Source: Protea cynaroides (lineage: Eukaryota; Streptophyta; Magnoliopsida; Proteales; Proteaceae). From it: a stretch of 64,000 bases of DNA. This document shows, one piece after another, positions 1 through 9,894 of this stretch. The stretch covers positions 17,217,583-17,281,582 of the forward strand of contig CM053267.1 of assembly GCA_028583415.1 (NCBI GenBank). Direction: 5' to 3'. Each line of letters opens with the position of its first letter. The first letter of the stretch is position 1. Made by a program: the position numbers and the translations under genes. The notes below the pieces were generated by a model. The model ran no database searches and had not been told where the DNA came from. It was given only the letters and a program-made list of their open reading frames with translations.

Positions 1-806
1 TGAGGGATGCTGGGGTGAGGCCTTGGATACATTGTTTGACATTAGGATTGGTTAGTTGCGAGCCCAGTTTGCAAGCCCTCGCCAGCAGGGGTTTACGTGT
101 TGGTGTGGGTAGGGCATCAGGGGAAGTGTTATGTGGTGTTTGATCTGGACACTTTAGCTCTATTTCTATTCCATAGTGGGTGTATATGGGACGACAATAA
201 ACGTTAACCTTTGGGTGGCTTCACACACTCGTGTACAGAGGTGAGGCGGCCATCGAACTTTTCTATAGCACATTGCAAACTTATATACCAGACCACAGAT
301 ATGAATTGAATGCATGCATATGTTTGTTGCATTGTTTTGTTTGCTCACTGAGTCGTGATGTGTGCTCACCCTTTTGACGTCGAATATTTTTAGTTGATGA
401 TGCAGGTACCACTGTGGAAGATTTTATGAATGCTTCTGTGTACGGGCACGTTGCTGCAATGGAGGCTGAAGACTTAGTGGAGACGCATGACTCCTCATGC
501 GAGTGCAACTCATGCGTTTTCGATTAGATTTTATTTGAACTATTAAGGAAATGTAATTTGATATTTTATTTACTTATGTCTCGGTTGATACAACATAATT
601 TGATATTTTATTTATGATTAACACAGTTAGATTCCTCAGTTCATTTCTTATTAAGACTTTCGCTATTGTGTATTTATTCTGATTATGGTTGTGGATGTGT
701 ATGGTTTATTTTAAAAGGACACAGCCTATTAGAGATCCTGGTTGAACCGTTGGTTTATTAGCGGTTCATCACATCATTCTGAATAGTGCGGAATTAGGGT
801 GTGACA
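1..806 (+). repeat. 5' LTR of element A, 3' portion only
   Basis: Matches 5027-5834, the end of the 3' LTR of A, almost base for base in layout, and ends in the same TGTGACA. The start is cut by the window edge. It contains no PBS after its end; RT coding sequence follows directly at 807. Confidence 0.85.
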
Positions 807-3470
807 GGTACCCGTTGCCTTGGATCGATGACTTGTTCGATCAATTGCGAGGTGTCAAGGTGTTCTCTAAGATTGATCTTTGGTCAAGCTACCATCAGCT
901 AAAGATTTAGGACGGTGATATTCCAAAGACAGCATTCAGAACAAGATATGGACATTATGAATTAAGTCATGTCTTTTAGATTGACTAACGCACCCGCAAC
1001 TTTTATGGAACTCATGAATCGGGTATTCCATGATATGTTGGATACGTCAGTTATTGTGTTTATTGACGATATATTGGTCTACTCCAAGGACAAGGAAACT
1101 CATGTCATGAATATATGAGCCGCTTTGCAGCGACTAAGAAAAGAATAGCTTTACGCCAAATTTACAAAGTGTGAGTTTTGGCTGGATGAGGTCGCTTTCT
1201 TAGGCCATGTTGTATCCACTGAAGGAATTAAAGTGGATTCTAGCAAGATTGAAGCCATTGTGAAATGGGAAGCACCTAAGAGTGTTTCAGAAATCAGAAG
1301 TTTCCTAGGTTTAGCTGGGTATTACTGACGATTTGTGGAAGATTACTCTAGAATCGTCGTACCTCTCACCAGTTTAACTAAGAAAGGAGAAAAATTTGTT
1401 TGAGCCGACAAATGTGAAGAAGGTTTTCAAACATTGAAAGCTAGATTGATATCAGCTCCCATCTTGACTATTTCTATTCCAGGACAATCGTTTACCTTGT
1501 ACACTGATGTGTCTGGGTTGGGTTTAGGATGTATACTTATGCAAGGAGAACTAGTAATTGCGTATCCTCAAGACAACTGAAGACACATGAGAAGAACTAT
1601 CCCACTCATGACTTAGAATTAGCAGCAGTAGTACATGCTGTCATGATATGAAGACATTATTTATATGAAGAAAAATTTTAGATTAAGTCAGATCACAAGA
1701 GTCTCACTTATCTTTTTAATCAAAAGGAGTTGAACATGAGACAAAGAAGATGGCTGGAATTATTGAAGGATTATGACTGCGATATTCAGTATCAGCCAGG
1801 GAAAGCTAACGTAGTTGCTGATGCGCTAAGCAGAAAAACAATGATAAAATCCCAAGGAGAGGTTAACACGACTGTGGCAATGTGTGTTATAGGAAAAGTA
1901 TTCAATCATGGTAATGAGCAGTTCGTGATAGATGCACTGGGTGGATCAACCAACCAAGTGTTTATTCATCGATTTTTAAATATGTTCGCAACATTGAAGA
2001 TTGTACCTGATATACATGATGAAGTGAAAGCCGCTATTAAATCAGACCCTTATCTGATAACGGTGCAAGAAGACAACGAAAAAGGTAGGACTATTCCTGA
2101 GTTCACCTTGGATGTTGAAAAGGTAGTGAAGTACAAAGGAAGAGTATGTGTTCCTGAAACAAAAAATTTGGACATTAGACACAGGCTAATGAAGGAAGCT
2201 CACACCACCGCTTATTCGGTACATCCTGGAAGTACGAAGAGATATCATGATCTGAAGAAATTATATTAGTGGAGAGAAATGAAAGCAGATGTTGCTAAAT
2301 TTGTGTCTCAATGCCTAAATTGTCAGAGGATAAAGGTTGAAAGGTAAAGACCTGCAGGATTGTTGCAGCCACTGCCATAACCAGCGTGGGAATGGGACTG
2401 CATCACTATGGACTTCGTCACCGGGTTACCATTGACTCCCCGAGTAGTTGACGCGGTCTGGGTGATTGTAGATCGTCTGACTAAGACAGCTCGTTTTATA
2501 GCTATACGACCCCAGTATACCCTAGAGAGTTTAACCAAGCTATATATGGATAATATTGTCAGATTACATGGTGTACCTGAAAGCATTGTGTTTGATAGAG
2601 ACCCACGCTTTATCTTAAAGTTTTGGGAAGGATTACAGAAGGCTATGGGTACAACGTTGAAGTTCAGTACTGCATTTCATCCTCAGACTGATGGACAGTG
2701 GGAGCGTACCATTCAGATTTTAGAAGACATGCTTCGAGTTTGTGTCATTGATTTCAAAGGCTCATGGGATGAAAAACTACCATTGATCGAGTTCGCCTAT
2801 AACAACAGCTATCAGGCTACTATACAGATGTCACCCTATGAAGCACTGTATGGTAGGAAGTGTCGAATTCCTTTGTTTTGGAATGAAGTTGGAGAATGGA
2901 GTATCGTTGGACCAGAGTTTGTTAAAGAGACTTGTCGGGTAGTTGACATTATCAAGGAAAGAGTTAGAATGGCTCAGAATCGTCAGAAATAGTATGCAGA
3001 TACTCGACGCTGAGACCTTGAATTCGTTGTAGGTGATGAGGTATTCTTGAATGTATCACCTATGCGAGGTTTAAAACGATTCGGGCAGAAAGGGAAGCTA
3101 AGTCCGAGATATGTCGGGTCATATGAGATTCTCGCTAAACATGGAAAAGTGGCGTATTAGTTAGCACTACCCCCATCGATGTCAAGTGTGCATGATGTAT
3201 TTCATATTTCATTATTGAAGAAGTACGTCAGAGATCCAACACACGTTTTAACAACAGACCCATCGGGTCTAACTGATGATTTGACATTCGAAGTAGCACC
3301 AACTGAAATCACCAGCCAAAAGGTTCAACGCCTATGAAACCGTGACATTTATTATGTTAAGGTCACTTGGAGAAGCCAAGATATAGAAGAGATCACATAG
3401 AAAGAAGAGAATGCAATGCGAAAGCAATATCCTTATCTTTTTTACTCAGAAGGTATGTGTAAATTTCGAG
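807..3470 (+). pseudogene. pol remnant of element A (RT C-half, RNase H, integrase, chromodomain)
   Basis: Reading begins inside reverse transcriptase (PLPWIDDLF region) and keeps the catalytic motif FIDDILVYS at about 1058-1084. RNase H follows (LYTDVSG near 1500, with Val where B has Ala, and the VVADALSRK end near 1815). Integrase has a zinc-finger region at about 2190-2340, then an open core at 2408-2992 with the catalytic Asp in MDFVTGLP, Asp in FDRDPRF and Glu in DGQWER all present. A degraded chromodomain ends near 3450. The frame is broken by frameshifts (for example near 965 and 1560) and many stops: TGA at 1327, TAG after LKKLY near 2267, TAG near 2990, and others near 3013, 3160 and 3337. 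It cannot make a full polyprotein. Compared with B, most stops are explained by C-to-T or G-to-A changes. Confidence 0.88.
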
Positions 3471-3487
3471 GATGAAATTTCTAATAA

Positions 3488-3498
3488 GAGGGGGGAGT
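3488..3498 (+). other. polypurine tract of element A
   Basis: Purine run GAGGGGGGAG immediately precedes the 3' LTR start TGTAAGACCC at 3499. This is the usual plus-strand priming site of LTR retrotransposons. Confidence 0.75.
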
Positions 3499-5834
3499 TG
3501 TAAGACCCTTATCGAACTAACCGGTCTTACCACCTTGTATCAGGTCTACCTATCATGGTCGAGCCAAGTAGACCAAGTGCGTGAAGAAACCACAAGACCA
3601 GGTACAAAAATCAACCCAAAAATAATCAATTATGAGCGTGTGGTTGCATACCTAAACAGGTGTGACCGACCTCACCTCAAAATAGTCCAATCACATGAAT
3701 TTTGATCATGTGATCGGAGATTTCAGAAGGTGTGGTTGACGGATTCTGCGACTCCATCTCCGACCACATGAACCTAGTCAGAACCAAAAATTAGGAAACC
3801 TTCCTAATACGAAGGGGGGTCTTTCCTAAACTCATTAGGGCATATTATGGAGGGTTTTTCTCTATAAATAGGATGTCCCTTAGCCTCTTTCACTCTTTTA
3901 GAACTCAAACTGAAAGTGAGAGAAAGATAAGAGAAGGAAGAGAAGGAAAATTGAAGAGGAAGACTAAGGAAGAAGAAAATTTAGAGAAAACTCTGAATCT
4001 TCAACAAGCTTAAGGTATGAACATATTCTCCATGATAAATTGAGAGCCTAGAATAGTTTATAAAGAAGATAGGATTTAGGAGAAACCCAAACCATTCATT
4101 CATGGATAAATTCTAAGAGAATCAATGGAGGAAATTATGTAGACAATGGATGGCATCTAAAATAATAGTTTTGAGCCATAGAACAACTGTAGGAAGGACC
4201 ATGATGATAGGCCAAGGAATCCAAACATGGAGAATTAGAATTGAGAGTGAAAGGTCGACCATCACACGTGTGGCCGCACGTGTGGTCGCATGATGTGCAA
4301 CCACACGAGACACACATGTCTGACCACATGCCCTCAGGAAGTTCCAGGGAGGGTGTGGTCACAGGTGTGGTCGGAGTAAGTCCGACCACACTCTGCGACC
4401 CCACGCCCTGTGGTCGTAGAATCTGAGACCACAAGTGCTGCCACACCTTTGACCCCTCAGTTTCTGTTAGTCTAAACTCATGGAAATTAATTCTAATTTA
4501 AAATCTACAAATTTGTTAGGTTTCCAAGTGGTTTAAAAGTAAATTACAAAGCTTGAATGAGGATCCACTATCAATCAAAGGTGAGGGAACAAGACCTAAA
4601 CTAATTGGCTAATAATAAACTGTTTTTATTTATTGAGTCCAATACCATGAATGATTCTATGCTTGTATGATTGTAATGTGCATTTCCATGTCATCCAATA
4701 TTTCTGTTATTACTGCTCATGCATATTTAATTCTGTTTATTTATAACATGATGAGATGATGATGATGCTAGGAATAGGCATGTGAATGTATGTGTGTGGT
4801 TAGTGTACTTGATGCGAGTGTGGCATTAGGGGGAGGATGTGACACTGTGGTTCATCCTGGTCACCAGACTCTAGCTCTATCTCTACTCAAGTCTTGTCCA
4901 CTGACATCATCATATCGCCATTACCTTAGCAGAACTATTACGTCGTAGGGCATCAGGGGAGGTGGTCTCGGACCGTGTAGTCTTTGACTCTACCGGGGGG
5001 CCTTAGCTCTATCTCTATGGACGTATTGAGGGATGCTAGGGTGAGGCCTTGGATACACTGTTTGACATTAGGATTGGTTAGTTGCGAGCCTAGTTTGCAA
5101 GCCCTCGCCAGCAGGGGTTTACATGTTGGTATGGGTAGGGCATCAGGGGAAGTGTTATGCGGTGTTTGATCCGAGCACTTTAGCTCTATCTCTATTCCAT
5201 GATGGGTACATGTGGGACGGCAATGGTGTTTGATCCATTGGGCGGCTTCACACACTCGTGTATAGAGGTGCGGTGGCCACCTATCCTTTCTATTGCATAT
5301 TGCAAACTTATGAACCAGACCAAAGATATGAATTGAATGCATGCATATGTTTGTTGCATTGTTTTGTTTGCTCACTGAGCCATGATATGTGCTCATCCTT
5401 TCGACGTCGAATATTTTTAGTTGATGATGCAGGTCCTACAGTAGAAGATTATATGAATGCTCCAATGTACGGACATGTTGCGGTGATGGATGCAGAAGCT
5501 ATGATGGATTCGCATGATTCATCGTGCGAATACAACTCATGCGTCTTTGATTAGATTTATTTGTTGGATTATTAAGAACATGTAATTGATTAATTTATTT
5601 TATTTTATGTCTTAGTCATTTGGAGATAATTGGATAATTTATTTATGTTATCACTGTTAGATTCTCAGTTCATTAATATTAAAGACTTCTGCTATTGTTT
5701 ATTTATTCTAATTATGGTTGTGGATGTGTATGATTTAAGCAAAAAGACACAGCCTATTCGAGATCTTGGTTGAACCGTTAGATAATAGACGGTTCATCAC
5801 ACCATTCTAGTTGGTGCAGAATTGGGGTGTGACA
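3499..5834 (+). repeat. 3' LTR of element A (about 2.3 kb)
   Basis: Runs from TGTAAGACCC after the PPT to GGGGTGTGACA. U3 holds a cluster of GGTCG/CGACC dyad motifs (about 3640-3770) and a TATA box at about 3864, followed by a leader. A second, denser motif cluster lies at about 4246-4440 with core TGTGGTCG/CGACCACA. The rest is non-coding. An open antisense frame (4953-5396) is probably incidental. Confidence 0.85.
3862..3870 (+). promoter_or_regulatory. LTR promoter TATA box, element A
   Basis: CTATAAATA lies about 360 bases into the LTR, after the first dyad-motif cluster and before a purine-rich leader. The same relative position in B (13754-13762) has CATATAAAGG. Matching context (GGATGTCCCT, TTTCACTC) follows in both, so this is probably the U3/R boundary region. 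Confidence 0.65.
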
Positions 5835-6067
5835 TTTTATATCTTGAGTTTTGGAGATAATCGAATTAATTATTTATTAACATTGTTAGACACTCAGTTC
5901 ATTATCTATAAGACTTTCGCTTATTTGTTTATTACCTATGATTATTACTGTGGAATGTGTGTGTGGTTTGATATGGTGTGTACGACCTATACAAGATCCT
6001 GGTTAAACTATTGATTTATTGGCCGTTCATCACACTAATCTGGTTAGACCAGAATTGGGGTGTGACA
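5835..6067 (+). repeat. 5' LTR of element B, last 233 bases
   Basis: Aligns with the last part of the A LTR (from about 5600), sharing the 'cactcagttcattat' and 'cggttcatcacac' blocks and the end GGGGTGTGACA. It starts abruptly right after the A LTR ends at 5834, so its first about 2 kb are missing. It is followed by ACT and then the PBS. Confidence 0.8.
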
Positions 6068-6070
6068 ACT

Positions 6071-6082
6071 TGGTATCAGAGC
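6071..6082 (+). other. primer-binding site of element B (initiator tRNA-Met)
   Basis: TGGTATCAGAGC lies three bases after the LTR end. It is complementary to the 3' end of plant initiator methionine tRNA, the standard primer of many plant Ty3 and Ty1 elements. The mirror sequence GCTCTGATACCA occurs at 53524-53535 in element C. Confidence 0.9.
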
Positions 6083-6239
6083 TCTCACGGGTTCTATCCA
6101 TTGACCTAACTACTTCCACGTGAGTCATGAACTTAGTTAAGATAAAAATTAAAAGCTATAATAAGAACTCACCATAAGCACCTGTGTTGTATGAGACATA
6201 AACTAAGAAAGAGAATAATGCACCTATGTAAATGGAAAA

Positions 6240-6241
<2 letters not shown>

Positions 6242-6274
<33 letters not shown>
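6242..6274. repeat. (TA)n microsatellite
   Basis: About 16 uninterrupted TA units in the B leader between PBS and the antisense gene. Confidence 0.9.
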
Positions 6275-6276
<2 letters not shown>

Positions 6277-6427
6277 ACATGGGAGTAAGACAAGATACAT
6301 CTGAATAAGAGTACGGTCCACAAATCCGAATAGTTACTTTATAAAATAAATGAGAAAAAGAAATAAATGATATCATAGAGCTGGAGGTGCTGAAGGAGGA
6401 TGTGCCTCACGATCTCTATCATAGTCC

Positions 6428-8215
6428 TCAGCATATACTCTCGCGAGCCAGGCCACCTGAGTCTAAGTCACTTCGAAGACTAGCTGCCAGATCCGCTACC
6501 CGCTGGTCTGTAGAGTGCTGAGCGGCTAGGATCTCTCCTACCCTGGGATCAATCATGCGCTGAGCCTCCCAAATCTCACGTAACAGCCCCATCATGTCAT
6601 CTGATGGTGGACATGAAGGGCTAGCTGAACGAGAAGCCCGAGAAGGGCCAGTTCTAGTAGAATGTTGTGGTGATGGGGGAGGGATGGCATCCACATCCAT
6701 GTATATCCTATCATCATCCTCCTCATCATCACTCACGTGTGCCTCTGCTGCTGCATCTGCTATCGCCTCTGCTGCTGCATCTACTGTGGCCTCTGCATCT
6801 GCTGTCGCTACCCGAGTGAGAAGACGTCGCATAGCATTCCTCTCATCATTACTGACTTGTATCTTTCTCTTGCCATCCTATTGATGGCCTCCCAATCAAG
6901 GTTAGCTGAGAAGCTATCCTCAAAGATCCTCTCATCTACTAGTTCCACCTGTAGACGAGCGAGTAGGGTGGAGATCAGCATCCCATAGGGCAAGTTACCT
7001 CTCGAATCAGGCAACGTAGCTTTGTGCATAGTCCGAAGAATAATATATGGGAGGCAGACAGGCTGCCTAGTACATATACAGTACAGCAGGTACTGAGTCA
7101 GCTGTGAGACCATCTCGTAGTGTTCGCCCTGGGGAATGAGATTATGCTGGATAATCTTACAGTAAACTCGTGGCTCTGGACGCAGGTTGATTGCTTTCAT
7201 CTCCCAGCGGTCATCCCGAAGAATTTGGTTATCTATTTCTGCACGCACCTGTGTAGACAGAAACTGTGGCTCCTTGGGTGCACAGTAAACCAACTGACCA
7301 TCATTTGAGATGCCTAAGAGATCAGCCAACTCCTGACAGTTGAAAGAGATCGGAACCCCTTTCACCTAGCTGGTGATCTGAAGCTCTCTACCCCTGCCAC
7401 ATCCTCTAAGTCACCCTCTACCTGTAGGTGACAGTAGAACTGCTTGACCAAGTCCGGGCGAGTGTAAGCCTCATACAGAATCACTGGAAGCCAGCTCATA
7501 TCACCAAACGCCTTTCTACATCAAACAGGGCTAAATGGGCTAAATTAATACATCTACCCCCTTCCACCTTCTTTCAATTAAACCAAGGGTATTGTGTTTC
7601 TGCTTCCATGGACCTGAAGTGACATGGGTCATGAAGTCGAAGAACCTTAGTGCGAACCATGATAACTGCAAGAGACAAAAATAAGAAAAACAAGTTAGAT
7701 AAATTTGAAAATTTGACAGCATAGCGACGTAGAATGGGAAAAAGCCTCACTTTTCCCCAAACTTTGGGCAGGAGGACTTACATAGGCCCCAAACCGTCCT
7801 GCAAGGCATATTCAATCGTAAATTATAACTAGGTAGGTCAAATTTGAAGAAATTTTGAAAATTAGGAAAATCCCCCAAAATTTAGGTAAAAATTGGGAAT
7901 TTTTAAGTTTCTACTAAACTAACCGATGAAACTCGAATTTTCTTGAGGGCTTTCATCCGTTGGGTAGCCAATAGCAAAAGTCCCCAATAAAAATCAATTT
8001 TTTACGATCAAAAAAATATTAATTTGAAAAAAACCCTATAAATGGAGCAAAACCTAGGTATAAAAGCTTAAAAAGGAGAAAGAGTAGAGAACATACCTTG
8101 AGGAATGGAATGTAGATTGTGGATCGATGAAAGAATCACCAAATTTGTACGATTGACACTGTAGCAACTCAGTGGTGGCGAATTGAGTTGTGACCGTAAG
8201 AAAGGAAAGGAGAAT
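6428..8215 (-). pseudogene. antisense accessory gene of element B (putative plant transposon protein, Transposase_32-like)
   Basis: The gene lies opposite to gag-pol, between PBS and gag. Read on the minus strand: a TATA-like TTTTAAAACC near 8245, a leader, a donor AAG|GTATGT at 8096, a pyrimidine-rich acceptor TGTCTCTTGCAG ending at 7666, and ATG at 7658-7660. The protein resembles the 'putative plant transposon protein' domain (PF20167 type, recognised from memory): RPDLVKQFY near 7450, LADLLGIS near 7310, HNLIPQGEHYEMVSQ near 7140, LPYGMLISTLLARL near 6980. The C-terminal part (6428-6832) is Ala/Glu-rich and acidic. Breaks seen: TGA near 7577, a frameshift near 7510, TAG at 7366-7368, and a frameshift near 6830. 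Function is unknown. Proteins of this kind are common in plant retroelements, often antisense. The intron is inferred from splice signals only. Confidence 0.68.
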
Positions 8216-8244
8216 GGGAGGGAAAAATCTCGAAAACAGGTTTT

Positions 8245-8410
8245 AAAACCTGATTGGGATCTTACGGTCGCACAATTCCACCAAAATCATCGACCGTATG
8301 ATTGACCGTATGATCGACCATGGGTTCTCGGTAAGTTGCCAAGGATTTGATGGTTGCACCTATGGTCGCACAACATGCGACCCTAGGCCATCAACAGTAT
8401 AAATGACTGT
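8245..8410 (-). promoter_or_regulatory. dyad-motif cluster upstream of the antisense gene
   Basis: At least six GGTCG/CGACC copies occur in about 150 bases, with B-type flanks (ACGGTCG, GACCGTATG, TATGGTCGCAC, ATGCGACC). Relative to the antisense gene they lie upstream of its TATA-like sequence and leader, the same order as cluster-TATA-leader in the LTRs. On the plus strand a TATAAATG (8398) follows the cluster, about 150 bases before the gag ATG. Role in transcription is inferred from position. Confidence 0.45.
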
Positions 8411-8551
8411 TGTCTACATTTTGATTCTGTTTGAACTTTTGCCTATTGATTTTGTTCTTCTCTCGCCTTCCATTGTGAGACTAACCCAATATCACCATTC
8501 TATTTTGTCTCACATGTGTAGCTTTGCCAATAACACATCAACCAAGAGTTT

Positions 8552-9796
8552 ATGGTTGGGCGTAGGGTAAGTAGAAGGAGACAGAATGCAAACCCATCTC
8601 CACCACCTATGGAGACTAATGACAATGAAGGTCAGCAAGGGCAGGAAGGAAATATTGGAGCTCAGAATGTTGCACCTCGGAATGTTTACACCCAAGCCAA
8701 CCCAACCAACTTACCTATACCACTTACGGATTTGGCTACTGTAGTGATGAATTTGGCACAGCAAATGCAGCATATACAGTAAATGCAAGCCAACATGCAA
8801 GCTGCTATGGGAATTGCTTTTCCAGTTGCAAACACAACATCTCTACCTGCAGGGCAAGCTAGCACGGCACCTGGTGGTAGCAACGCTATACCTCAAGCAC
8901 CGCAAACACCAGCAGTACAAGGCCAAGTGTAAAACCCTGAAGCACCGCAAGGCGGGTATAACCAAGGTAATTATCAGTACCAACCGCCTATGTATGGGGC
9001 ATATGAACAGTATCAACTTGATCACTCCAGACTGATCGAGCGTTCCTAAAGATGAAGCCAAAGGAATTCACAGGTAAGTTGTTAGATCTTTTGTGGCCAG
9101 CTCACTGGATCAATAAAATGGAAAGAAACTTTATGATGATGACTGTAAATGAAGAAGAAAAGGTATTATGTGCCACATTTATTTTGAAAGGTGATGCACA
9201 CCACTAGTGGAAATCAACTAGAAGTTATCAGTTAACAAAGCACGCCCAACTGACATGGGTTATCTATAAAGAAGTTTTATTTGAGAAGTATTTTCCAAGG
9301 AGTTTCAGAGATCAAATGGAAAAGGAGTTTCTGAGTTTGTATCAGGGACAAATGATTGTCGACGCATATCAATAGCATTATGAAGAACTATTTTTCTTTG
9401 CTCCCTCTAGCATGCAGGAGGAAAATACCAAAATCCGAAGGTTCGTTATGGGACTTATGGGAAGCATCCGTGAGCATGTATTGGTATTAGAAAAGAAAAT
9501 ATATAACGAAGCAGTACAGATTGCTTGAGTACTAGAATCGAGCCAGAGGGAAATTTATTTTGCTCAGAACAGAGGTATAAATAGGCCCAATAAAAACTCA
9601 TACAACGGAGGGAACTCAAAGACATTTAAACCTTCCATACTCAAGGCTTCAATGCTGCAGCCAAGACTACTCCGACAGCCCAACCTCAATAAAAGCAAAG
9701 TAATGCTGGAATCAAATGCTTCAATTACGATCAAGTAGGACATTATTCAAGAGAGTGTTCTAAGAGAATGAAGCAGCTACAACAAGGAAAAGTTTA
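8552..9796 (+). pseudogene. gag of element B (capsid/nucleocapsid), broken
   Basis: ATG at 8552 opens a Gln/Asn/Pro-rich N-terminus followed by a segment like the retrotransposon gag domain (KPKEFTG near 9058, KMERNFMMM near 9117, ATFILKGDAHH near 9175). A zinc knuckle lies at 9717-9758, reading CFNYDQVGHYSREC: the second Cys of CX2CX4HX4C is Tyr, so the knuckle is probably dead. Stops occur at about 8780, 8930, 9046, 9207, 9373 and 9526, most with the surrounding frame intact. In an intact element it would form the virus-like particle that packages the RNA. Confidence 0.8.
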
Positions 9797-9894
9797 AGCA
9801 GTTACTTCTGAGGATGTTGCCGTATCACCTGATGTGGTTATAGGTATGACCTGAACCTTTCATTTTGTACTACCTTGTATGAGTATAGATTAAT

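Larger units (their letters stand above)
1..5834 (+). mobile_element. Ty3/gypsy retrotransposon A (Tekay/Del-type chromovirus), internally deleted
   Basis: The element consists of the end of a 5' LTR (1-806), a partial pol (807-3470), a polypurine tract and a complete 3' LTR (3499-5834); its left end lies outside the window. The two LTR copies align over their last 806-808 bases. The clade call rests on pol order RT-RNase H-integrase-chromodomain, an LTR of about 2.3 kb, and LTR ends TGTAAGACC...TGTGACA. PBS, gag, protease and the first half of RT are missing, so it cannot be autonomous. Family assignment is by motif recognition; no database search was made. Confidence 0.88.

Noticed and set aside
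4241..4426. His/Val-rich frames over the LTR motif cluster
   Set aside because: Explained by repeated GTGGTCG/CGACCAC motifs; frames differ between LTR copies.
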